Shown in pieces: positions 48,801-59,900 of a DNA stretch of 64,000 nucleotides. Under the pieces are notes generated by a model. The model made no database searches and had not been told where the DNA came from. It saw only the letters and a program-made list of their open reading frames with translations. The position numbers and the translations under genes are program-made. Numbering within the stretch: position 1 is the stretch's first letter; each line of letters opens with the position of its first letter. Location of the stretch: assembly GCF_002078875.1 (NCBI RefSeq), contig NC_034421.1, forward strand, positions 7,400,365 to 7,464,364, written 5' to 3'. The stretch comes from Numida meleagris. Taxonomy: Eukaryota > Chordata > Aves > Galliformes > Numididae.

Positions 48801-50008
48801 AGACAGATTGATGGGATAAGGCTGGGGAGGAAGCAGAGCACCTTTTCTTTTTTATGCTTCCAGATGGGGTTAGAAAACAGCTGGAGAATTGTGGTGGTGA
48901 GGACAGAAGATCACTCTCGCTCACTGCTGCCTACCCCAAAGCCCTGTGCTGGGGCCCACACACAGTTGATGCACACACATTACTGGAAAATCACACTCAA
49001 AGATGTGGAGAGCTTCCAGAGAAGGGGTGTGAGACTTCAAAAACCAAGACAGTTCCCTACAGTTTTCTCTGATCAAACCTCCTCCACCCACTGGTGTCAC
49101 TGGAAGGGAAGTCCAGGGCAAAGCAAAACCCCAGATCACTGCCTGGAAGCAAAGATGTCCAAACAAAGCAGTGCACACCTCGGTTTTGTCCATGAGATAG
49201 ACAAGATGGGATCTGCCATGTGCTCCAACATCTCAGTCCAGCACTGAGCAGAGCCAGCGGGCTGCTGGAGAAGGGCAATGTGGCCAATGGGGAGTGAGGC
49301 CAAAACGTGCAAATCAAAGGGAGAAAAAGGACAAGCTGGGAGTCAGGCCCCAGGCTAAAGAGTCCTTCAGCATCAGCAGCACCTGCCCACGGCCTGCAGA
49401 CCCAGCCGGCGTGGGAGCCCCGGTGCTTTGCATGCCATACATCCACACCACATCCCAGCCTGCTCTTTGAAGCCAGGCTCTCTGCTGTATCCTGGCATAT
49501 CGTGGATTACAACGTTTCAGGCTGCCTGCTGCAGCTCAGCTGTATGTCTGATCTTGGGTGAGAAATTTCTCTTTATACCAAACTGTCTATTCAAGTCATA
49601 AAAATAGGCCTTTTTTCCTTCTGTAAGTGCAACACTTTTCATATTTTTACTTCCAGCTGTCTAGATAGTATTTCACTTTTTTCATTTCTAGTGCTCGCTC
49701 TCAGTTATTTAATGTGAATTTCTAGGGCATGGTGCCCTTAGCAGACATCAGAGCAATATAACACAAGAAATCAGATATATACTGTTCCAGGAGAAGGCAG
49801 GAACAAAAAGACAAACTAGGCTCTTAATACATATGGTGCTTTTGATTCATGGAATATAGAAAATTGTATTTGATTATATCTGTAATGGATCCTCGTAACT
49901 TTAGATTAGGGTTATGCTGATGGCCCAACTAATGGGCAGTTTATTGCAGGAATAGATTTCATCCCATCATATTTTTTTTTCCTGGTATCAATTACTTTGA
50001 ATGTTTAA
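45891..50008. other. Intergenic DNA, no gene seen
   Basis: AT-rich blocks at about 46290-46400, 46720-47090, 47580-47830 and 49560-50008 look like non-coding regulatory DNA. The rest is mixed. A 159-codon plus frame starts at 48768 and contains a respectable acceptor (a T-rich tract ending at cag before 48864), but it resembles no family and is left uncalled. Confidence 0.5.
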
Positions 50009-50458
50009 ATGTCTCATTTCTCTGGATGTTTATTGCTCAATTTTCTTTTCTTAAAAAAAAAAAAATCCAAAAACAAAAACCCAACAAACTCTACTCACAC
50101 AATGCCCCTCGTGTTCCTCTGCCAAGCTGCAAGGAACCAGTTCACCAGCTCCTGGAATCTGGAAGCATATCGTCATCCACCAGGTGCAGAGGTCAGAAAA
50201 AGATTAATATTTGTGGCTTACAGCTGTTGAAATCATCCCAGCATGTGAGCCATGAGGTAACAGAGTCAAAGCTCTCTTAGCAGACAAGTGGATGCTATTG
50301 GAAAAGGAAAAAAAAAATAAAATAGAAAGCTCATTAAATTAATCTGTCTAAGAAGGAAAAAGAACTTGTGGGATTGCTGCCTGTGAGATTAACAGCAAAT
50401 CTGATGATAAAAGAGGTTGGAAGCAAAGACGGTTTGGTGGAGAGCATCTCGTTTTCAG

Positions 50459-50579
50459 TCAACTTATATTAGAAAAGCCCTGAAGAATAGAATCATTAAA
50501 TTATTACTCTCTGAAGCAGTGCAGAAGGGCCTTGGAGGAAATGCTGTCATATCAGTAAAGAGTTTAAGAGTCTGTGGAG
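50459..50579 (+). other. Possible unannotated exon, low confidence
   Basis: A 121-nt stretch follows a good acceptor (catctcgttttcag ending at 50458) and ends before gtacca at 50580. The open frame reads as a lysine- and leucine-rich helix (RKALKNRIIKLLLSEAVQKG at its centre) followed by a Gly/Val/Ser segment. I recognise no family. The donor is only moderate, and the surrounding DNA is AT-rich non-coding in texture, so chance is likely. Confidence 0.15.
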
Positions 50580-51892
50580 GTACCAGAGATGTTCCTTATT
50601 GATTTGAAGGCTGGGGGCAGAGGGCAGGAGGTTGGTGGATTTTTTACTTTGACTGGCTGTAACTGTGTTGGAAACTCTCAAGAAAGAAAAAAAACCTTGC
50701 AGAGAAAAACGCCAGCTCTGTCCTACTTTAAATACAGCCAAGCTGCTTGACACCAGCGATTTCAGGCTGATCTCTGCTACACACCTCACAGCAGTACGGG
50801 CTGCCTCATCCAGAGCTGATCGCCACCAGCCAAGGGGTGTGTGATATCCGCTTCCCTGGGGGGCAATGACCCCCAGTCAGGAAGGGATGCAGAGTGGTCC
50901 GAGGGCATTTGCTGGGGCCAGGGCTGACGAGGGCAGCGAGGAGCAGCAGGTACACCTTGCAACGGGTGCCTGACAAGGAGAACCTGTTTTTTTAACCTTC
51001 AGATAAATTCTTCAATTCGGCCAGCGTGCCCAGAGGAAGAGAGAACAGTCCTGATGCATTTTACCATCACAGCCTTGATTCCTTGGAGAAACAGAAGAGG
51101 AAAACCTGACGGTGGGGATCATAAAACCATGACACAAGGACAGCAAGGCTGCTTTGCCCAGAGGAACAGATTTTCCTGTGCAGTCCAAGCCCCAGGAGCC
51201 TGGCACCTGGCAGGCACATCCCAGCCCACCTCCATCACCACAAAGCCCAGCACCAGACACCCCAGGTCCCCGCAGTGCCTGGTGCCCTGCTCACACAGCT
51301 CTGCCTGAGTGCAGCTCTGCAGAAACCGCTGCAGACAAACAGGATCCATGCCAGACACTGCTCTCCTGAAGGCCAGTGGACAAGACTGAAGGGCTCTTCT
51401 AAGGACCAGGGATACCCCGAGGTTGGCATGTGTAGCAAGACAAAGCCCACGTGGCCAGAAGGCTGCCGGGCTGCCACAAGAACAGGAGAGGAAAAGGCAC
51501 ACGAACTCTCTGCATGCACTAAAAAGTCATGTAAAGGCAATCATTGCTTTGCCAGGTATGGATTTGCAGAATGCCGGTGCCTGAACGTGGGAAAGGATGC
51601 ACAGTGGGAGCAGGGGCCCAGAGGAAGCAGCATCCCTGAGTTCAGCTGCCACGGGCCACAGAAAGAGGCAATTCCCTCATGGGGATAGGATCATTGCTAC
51701 CTGTCCCTGCATTTTCCCAGAGCCTTCCATTCAGCGCCCTGTTGGAGGCTCTACTGGAACAATACACACTTCTGCATATGAGCCCCTGTACGTGTCACCA
51801 GACCAACCACGGGGGCTCCAACAAGGGCAGACAGGAGCGGGGATGTGCCTAATTAGGGCGGAAACGCTGGGGACCTGGGAGTGCAGAGCTGC

Positions 51893-51907
51893 CTCGCCCT
51901 CTGCTCA
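51893..51907 (-). promoter_or_regulatory. CTCF-like core, minus orientation
   Basis: The reverse complement of cgccctctgct gives agcagagggcg, which matches an 11-base core of the CTCF consensus. The flanks match less well. Its orientation is opposite to the match at 2376. Occupancy is unknown. Confidence 0.25.
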
Positions 51908-54900
51908 AGCGCAGCCATTCACATACAGGCTGCATGTTATTGCTGCTCCAAGAAGAGAGCTAGATCCACTTATTTTTTTCATTAAAATGCAAATTAATTT
52001 AATAAAAAGTAGAATTGTAAATTAATGAAGCACTTAAAAATTCTCCGTAATACAAGGCTAATACTTACTCTGTAGAATTTCCTCCAGTTAATATCGCCAC
52101 TAACTCTCCCGAGTGGGACCAGCCTGGCAGCTCCCCCAGTCTCAGTCAGTGTCTTTGACTGGTAATGGGATCAGAGCTCACGTCGCCTTTTTACTGCTTT
52201 CCCATCACTGGGGGCAGTTGGGGAGTCCGTCTCCTCTGCAGGAAACCCATCCCTCCGGGCTCTGCCTGTGCTCAGGAGCAGGGACATGCTCTCACCCCTT
52301 GGAAGAGTAATGCATCCCTGCAGTTCACTGCAACCCGACGTGAAGAGAGCAGGGCTGCTGCCCTGAGCAGAGCTGCCCTCCCATGACGTTCCACTGCAAT
52401 AACATCACAGCTGCCTCCCGTGTCGGCTTTGGACACAATTGAGCCAGAGGCCATGCATCCACAGTCCATTTTTTCTCCCTAACACGAAGTGCCAGACTTC
52501 AGGCTTGGCTCCAACGCCACGATGTGCAGCATGCAAGCCATGGGCCTCTCTAACGAAGGGGCTGGTGGCCATCCCCATCCCGCTGCTGTCACGATCACCA
52601 GCACACCAGCTACCACGCAGAGCTTCCCTGCAAGCAGCGGGACTCGCAGCAGCCCCTCCATCCCCAGCATTACTGTCCCTTTCTGCAGGGTGGGAGCTAG
52701 GGAAGTGCCTTGCTTGGCAGGAGGTCAGCTATAGCTCAGGTGCAAAGCTTGTTTTCTGCACTTTCTCTTTTTAACTAACACTTATATGAAAACAATGTAG
52801 CAAATTCGTTCTTAGGATACAGTAGAAGGAGAGAAGCAAGCTTATAAAAAGGCCAGCCAAAGGAAGCGAGGGATTTCCAGCGGGATCAACCTTTCCTGGC
52901 CTACAGGTCCACATCTGAGCTTACTTTCTGCTTTATATAGAAGATGGAGAGAAAATGCAATTCTGAGAACAGTTCAATTCACCCTAAGGTAAGCATATAA
53001 AGTAGGTCAGGTATGCCACACCGCCAAATTGCCCTTCCCTCTCTCTGCTGCTATAAAAAGAGCCCGAGTGGACAGCTTTCATGGAGACGTTGCACTGGTC
53101 CATGTTCAGAGTGAGGGGACACAGATCCTGCCTCTCCCCTCTCTGGATGCGACCCGGCCCATCCCGTATGCACCCATCCCAGCTCCCCTGGTGCAGAGCC
53201 CCAGGTGACACACGCAGTCCCAGTTCTCATGTGGGGCCCTGTGCCATGCACAGGCTGATGCATGGGAACCCACAGGACCGCCCTGCACACAGGGACCTGC
53301 CAGGTTCTTCTCCCCTGGCCACTCAGGCTTCCTGCTGCCGTTAATCATTTGCCACACTCATTTATTGCCATGTATACACCACTGCCAGGAACATTATCCC
53401 TTAAATAAAGCTCACCCACCCTATTATTGTAATGTCAACCCTGAACCTCTCAGATAAGCCCTGCAGACAATTTATAATTACACAGAAGTAGCTCTTGTAC
53501 ACTGCACCAAGGGGCCATCAGGAGAGGATTTAGGTCTTTCACAGAGGCAGCGTTTGACAGGTCTTTTTGCTGTTATTTCATCTTGACAGCTCCTTGCCAC
53601 CCAGCTCCTCCTGTGGCTCCACACTTGTGCTTTGTTGTGTGATCTCAGGTGAAGGGAGCATGTAATGGGCAATAATTGTGGCCGATTACTGTTTACTTGT
53701 TAACTTTGCTTGGCAGAGCAGCTGTGATGGATGCAGGGACTGGAATATTCTCTTTATCCCCTGTAGCACTGAGAGTGAACTGGTGCTTAATTCAAAGGCT
53801 GAAATCTATAAAAAAGAAGACGAAACCCATCATTAAATTTCTCTTAGTGGCTATGTGCATAATTCATCCAAACACCATCAAATATAAATGGCCTCGTGTC
53901 AGGATGAGCAGTACAGACACAGCAAATCCAACCTGCTCCAGGAGACAGAAACTGCGAAGAAGCCTCTCTCTGTTGTCCATTAATGAGATCAGGCACCAAA
54001 GCACGTCCAAGGATCTTCCTAGGCAGGACACAGTGATGGGATCAAGCTGCCTGCAAGCAGCCCCAGCTCCCGAGCACACGTGGCCCCATCCTCACAGAAC
54101 AGCCACCAATCCCTCACTGCTACACCACTCTATTTTTTTTCCCACAGCTTAATAACACTTGTATAGATTACGGTATCTAAATTCTTTATTGCTCCCCGCT
54201 AGCATCTGAACTTTGATTGGGAGCTGCATGACCTCAATTTCACAAGCAGCAGTCATGTACCGGTAAACAATCCGTGTTCCACGCGAGCAGATGTTAATCT
54301 CAGTGGTTTAGCAAAGGCTTGCAACAAGTTTTCCAGAAAGTTTTGTGGTTTTTGTTTTTTTTTTTTTCCCCCAATTATTTGAAAAACACCAAGTTATTTA
54401 ATAAATCACAGCAAGTTGTTTTGCAAAAGTATCCTTTGAACCATTAGATATTATTGTGAATGCCAATTTTTCTTCCCACCTTATGGCAGTATAAAGATAC
54501 CCCACTCAATTTTCATCAAAAGCACATGAAAGCAATCAAGGCTCCTGTAGTTTCTATGGAAATAAGGGATGCAAATTGGGATTGCGTGGTGTCTTTTTTC
54601 TTGAATTTATCCATAAAAATGCAAATACTCTTCAACAGATACTGAAATATTTGCCTTGTTCTAAGGGAGGCAAAATATACAGATGAGACACTTTTGTCCA
54701 CTGGCTCTCCTGGCAAAGCCATTTGACAGCTCTCAGAGCTCGTGCTATTGAAGCTGAACAAGTCCTGTCAGAGCATGAAAGCAGTGGCAGAACTGCATCT
54801 GCCAAGAGCGTGCCTGGCCCCAGAGGGCTGCAGTGTGCTCCTAGCAGGCCCCCAGCCACCTGCTGAGCAAACAGGTTCTCCTGCCCTATCCTACAATGCA

Positions 54901-55613
54901 ACCTCCTCCATCCACAGGTAGCATGCAGATCCCCGCCCAAAGCGCGAGGTCAGCCCCACCACCCCGCTGCCGGGCTGGAAGAGCAACATTATCTCTTTGG
55001 TGCAGGAAACAGATGAGCAAGAGGAACAACACAAACAAATCACATTCGTGATGCATCCGCTTTACTTTCCTGCCAGACGTTTCAAAGAAGAGAAACACTG
55101 TGGAGGAAATCCTGCCCCTGTGCACAATCTCTTCCCACACCGCAGCTGGGACTGATCAAGACCCTGCAGCAGAAGGTTTAATTAATTCCCTTCCAACCTG
55201 AAGAATACGGAATAGTTAATGCTAGCAAAGGCCTTTGGGTTATTCCCTTAAGTGCTCTCCTGTTCTCTCCTCTTTTTCCGTAAGCTGCATTGTGTGCTTC
55301 ATACACCACTTACCGATAAATAATCAAACAGCTCTGGGAAGTGCCCATCGCAGCTGGGCCTCGCTGTGCAGTGAGGGCCGGGTGCGCCGCTGCCACATGG
55401 GGCCCTGCAGGGAGCTGGGGTTCCTCCCAGGGGCACACTAAAAGCCTGGGAATGGGATTTTGTACCGCTGCTGCCTGCCAGAATTAACGGCAAAGCCCGG
55501 AACCTCAAGCACTAAAACTCCAGAAACGAACCAGACAATGCTACAGCCGAATGGTTGTAAACTTGCTGTTAATTGTTTGTGCCGTCACTGTATTGCACCT
55601 GAGAACAACAGCT

Positions 55614-55641
55614 AGATCAAAGAACCGAACAGAGATCAAAA
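55614..55641 (+). promoter_or_regulatory. Paired TCF/LEF-like sites
   Basis: agatcaaag at 55614-55622 equals the reverse complement of the TCF/LEF consensus (CTTTGATCT-type). agatcaaaa at 55633-55641 is a one-base variant. They are 19 bp apart in an AT-rich block. The evidence is motif-level only. Confidence 0.3.
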
Positions 55642-56049
55642 TGATTAGTAGATCACTCCGCTTACAGCTGAAAGCGCCAATTAGACATAGCAAAGCTGTA
55701 GTCTGGTTTAGTTGCTTCTCTTAACAGCTCTGGAAAAGTCACTCAGTAGACAGCAGGAAAAAATAATAATCAGGAAGGTCCAACTCCTTCCAGTACAGAC
55801 AGAGAAGCCACGGCGGCCATCCATGGGCGGACCATCATGGGCTTTTATTTTCCAAGGGTGCTGAACATCCTCATGTGCTTATTACACCCCAACCCACAGC
55901 AAGGCTGTCCCGGTGCTGCAGGGGATGATGCAAGCACCTGCGTGAAGGCACAGCCCCGCCTGGACACGGGCTGCCAGGCACGTACATGGTGTCCTTCGTG
56001 GAGATACTTCAGCAGTGAGCTCTGTCTCTGTTGTCTCCTGTTTGTCACA

Positions 56050-56115
56050 TTGTTTAATTTCTCTTTTTAATTGACTCAGACGTTGTTTAATTTCTCTGTT
56101 TAATTGGCTCAGACA
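56050..56115. repeat. 33-bp direct duplication
   Basis: Two adjacent copies, 56050-56082 and 56083-56115, open ttgtttaatttctct and differ at only three positions. This is a simple local tandem duplication. Confidence 0.95.
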
Positions 56116-56692
56116 GAGAAGCTGCAGGCAACGTCGTTCTCAAATCATCTCTCAGAAACAACGCAGGATGAGGGTGACATTATTGGTCACGGGCAGCGGA
56201 GTTCCACAGCGTCCCTACCAAGCACTCCAGCCAAAGAGGAGGTGGCAACAAAGCAGGTAGGAATCAGATGTGCGCAGGACAAAGGATGCTAGCGAGGTGC
56301 CACCCTGGCCTGCACGGGAGCAGCTTTCATTTAACACACAAGCCAACAAGTGGGGCAGCAGGTAGGAGGAAAATTCAGCAGAGCGCTGAGCTGACAGTGG
56401 TATTTACATCATTCATATGAGCAGAGCCTGAAGGGAGCTCCCAAGGCATCCCGCCATGTGAGGTGAAGACGGTGAGTGACAAAGCCTTGCCAGATGTAGG
56501 CAGCAGCCACTGCAAGGTTGGGTAAGACACATGATTTTTAAGATCAATACAGGCTCAACAGATATCTGAGAATACACTCAGCAAGCACTCTTTTGTATTT
56601 TCAAATTCCTTGCATCTGGCACACCTCATGCTTTCCCAGTCACGTGCATTACACGAACAGACGTTTGCCTCTCTGGGTTCAACACGTACAGT
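56116..56692. other. Intergenic DNA, no gene seen
   Basis: This is mixed-composition DNA between the 33-bp duplication and an inverted CR1 fragment. No motif, repeat or coding frame of note. Confidence 0.5.
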
Positions 56693-56920
56693 CACAGAAT
56701 GGAAACACAGAATCATTAAAGTTGGAAGAGACCTCTAAGATCATCCAGTCCAACTGCACACCTACCACCAATACTGCCCATTGAACCACATCTCTCAGCA
56801 CCACATCTGCCCTTTCCTTAAATACCTCCAGGGACGGCTACCCCACCACCTCCCTGGGCAGCAGTGCCAGTGCCTGACTGCTCTTTCTGGAAGAAATTCT
56901 TCCTGATATCCAACCTAATA
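56693..56920 (-). mobile_element. CR1 LINE 3'-end fragment, inverted
   Basis: The plus strand reads cacagaatcattaaagttgg, aagagacctctaagatcatc, cagtccaactgcacacctac, then ccctttccttaaatacctcc, agggacggctaccccaccac, ctccctgggcagc and gaagaaattcttcctgatat. This is the reverse complement of CR1 over a longer stretch than the other copies. Similarity stops near 56920. There is no coding remnant. Confidence 0.95.
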
Positions 56921-59900
56921 CAATACAACAGCCATTTCATCAGCTCTGCTTTGGCAGACCCAGGTGCTTCAGAAAGTTGTTTTCCACGCTCGTTTCTTTT
57001 GGTGGGTGCCAGACCAGACTGGAACAAATAGAGGTGAGGAATGTAAGTTTAAACTTTCCCTGGAGAGCCACGAGTGTTTGGAGATCAGCAGCACTGCTCA
57101 CTGAAAAGATTTGTAATAGCTTTGACCTTTGTGTGATCTCCTTTTGTCAAAAAGTACATATGGAAGTATTCTGGAAAAGAGCTCAAGGTAATACCGCTGC
57201 TCTGCGGATTTTTGAGGAAATTACAGAATACAATTTGTACTGCAGATGCTACACCCCCTGCACTGGTATTTCCCAGTGAGGGTCCCTAAGGAGCAGACCA
57301 GGAATTCCAGCACATTTGGGGACTATCCCTGGCCAAGTGCCTAGCATGATTTTCAAAGTATGCCAGGTGAACCTGAACTGTTTTCTGCTGTGTATTTTTT
57401 TTTTAACCTCCAAAGACACACACAAAAATGAGCGTGCTTCAGTTTAATAGCTCTGTGTACATTGTGGCTCATCTGTATTCAGCACATCACCGAAACGCAA
57501 GGAAGAAAATAGCCCCTGAAAAATAAAAGTATGAGAGATAGGAGGAGACAAGAGCTGTGAGAAAAGCAAACAGCTCCTATCTGTGTTCTGACTTCCAGCG
57601 TCTCCGTCACTCCCACTCCCTCTGCGCTGCTGTGTACAGCTCTGAGTGGTTTTGGACTCATCAATGTTCAGAAACATTAATATAATCTGTTCTGAGATGT
57701 GCACATATTACCCATGCTGAAACGTGAAGTAGGCAAGGAGCAGCATATTTTTGGTGGTTTTTTTTTTCCCTTTGTGCATTTTAGCTCAGAACAATAAAAA
57801 AAAATCCAACAAAATACAACTCTTGCCTCCAATAGCTTAAATGTCAGTTTTCTATAACTTTTACAATCAGGTCTCAAGGAATATAAAGGGCACTATATCC
57901 CACTCAAAGAAGAATCACAGAGCTTTTTCTTCTTTAGATGACGGCGGGATGAGAAGCAACTTCCTGGACAGCTGGAAGCGAAGACACACAGCAGCAGCTT
58001 GGAGAAGAACACGACTTTGTGAGGTTGGGATGCTACCAAACGACACATGAGGTTCTGATCCTCCAGCACCCAGCTGCTAAGATTCCCACCAAAAAATCTC
58101 ACTGCTCAACGTGAGGGGTATCCAACAATTTCAGGGTTGATTTTTAGCAAGGAGCCTTAGTGTCCCAAACAAAGCCCTGCCAGAAGGAGCGATGCCGCAG
58201 TGCCCACAGGACAGTGCTGCTGGGATGGGTGCAGGCGGGCGTGCAGCAGGATTTTCTGCTCCGTTGTGAATACTTTCTACTCTGCCAACCTTTCGTTTAA
58301 ATGACATTTGGCTGTGGCGCAAAAAGTACAGTATTGAAAATCAATAAGTGGAAAGTGTTTGAAAGCCAATCTAAATCAAATATTACAATATGGCGAAGTT
58401 AATCATCTGAAATTAACCTTATAACTGCTTGAACCACTCTAATCGATAAAGAAAATCAATATACACATATCAGACCTTACTCCAACCCGCTGTCTGTTCC
58501 AGTTGACCATGCAAATGGAAAATAATAGCCAGGAGATGCTTATTTCCCCTTATTACATGTTAACACTCAGCACGGGGCTGAGATGCTCCATCACAAAGGA
58601 TTCCCCAGCAAGACTTTGTTGTGCGATGCAGAAACAGGATCCCCTCGGCAGAACCCGGAGCGGTACCACAGCAGCAAACCAGCTCCAGGTTGCCCTCATG
58701 GCAGTTAATTTCATAGAGGCAGACAGTGCTGCGAGTGACTAACAGGCTGTTTCATGAGGAGAATCAATTGCTTTTGGATGAAAACCAGCTGCTGAAGTGG
58801 CACCACCCTGCACCCTGGCGGGGCTAAGCTCAGCCCCTGCGCTGCACAGCGGGCTCCATGACCTCACCATCTCACTGGTGAACAGAGCCAGCTCCGGGCA
58901 CCAGGCATAGACACAGGCACGTAGGTACCCACAGCAGCTGTACTGCGTGTGCAGCACTGCAGCCATCACACACAGCACCCAGGCTGCCAGCACGGCCACC
59001 TGCAGCACACCGTGCTGTGTCCTGGGCCAGGTCACAACAGAGGTTCCAAACATCCCCGCAGCTGATGCTGGCTGCATTCGCTGCCTCAGGGGGAATTCAC
59101 CCCATGGTTAACTGATGCACCTGCTGGCTGCATTCCTTTCTCACAGGCAGTAAAAGCAAGGCATGGTGACGCGCACCCCCAGCTGCTGCCACCAGCAGCG
59201 AGGCACAGTGATTGCCTCCCTGTCTCGCCACGTTTCCAAAGTGGCCATCAATGTGGCATTTGCTAGGAGGCTCTGGGATGTGACAGTGATAAGTGCTTTG
59301 ATAGCAGATAGAAATCTATAAATAACAACAGCTTTTCTCAAAAACCTCATTTTAAAATAACGAAGCCATTTCTTAAAGTGACAAGTGTCTCAAATGTTGA
59401 TAGCAGAAGCTGGGGGAAACTCTTTTTGAAGACTTTGGAACAGACGCAAGGACTGAGATCTCAGCAGCAACCTGCACAGCCTCAGGAGTCCAGGAGAAGT
59501 CAGAGTGTGCTGATCAGCTTCTCCAGACACTTCTCGTGGGCCCCAAACAAACAGAAAAAATGAATGAAGTCTTGTGGACAGATGGTGTAGTTCGGGGGAG
59601 CATGGGCACTGCAGATGAATCCTGTCTGTGCCAGATCAACGAGCAGCACAGAAATGCATTTCAGTGAGGTTCCCCCACAACATACCCTTTGGGTGCTCCC
59701 AGAAGGGCCTCGCACAGCCCTCCCCGAAGGGACAGCAAGATATGTAAAAGTGCTCCATTTAATACTTTAAGCTGAAAGTTTTACATAAGCTAAGTGCTCA
59801 AGAATCTCTTCATTTCTGTAAATTATGAGGAGGAGCTGCATCCTCAGAATTTACAAACAACCTCAGGTAGGGAGGGCTCAATAGCAGAGCTCATCTGTCA

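Larger units (their letters stand above)
50009..56049. other. Intergenic DNA with scattered motif clusters
   Basis: An A run lies at 50053-50065 and a T run at 54356-54368. AT-rich blocks are at about 50280-50580, 51960-52090, 53340-53480, 53640-53890, 54390-54660 and 55550-55760. POU octamer matches are at 51987, 54569 and 54619, TCF/LEF-like matches at 55614 and 55633, and a CTCF-like core in minus orientation at 51893-51907. One exon-like stretch is at 50459-50579. Confidence 0.5.

Noticed and set aside
48768..49247. 159-codon plus frame containing a good acceptor-like tract
   Set aside because: No family similarity, and the acceptor lies inside the frame rather than at its edge. It was kept as a note in the region entry only.
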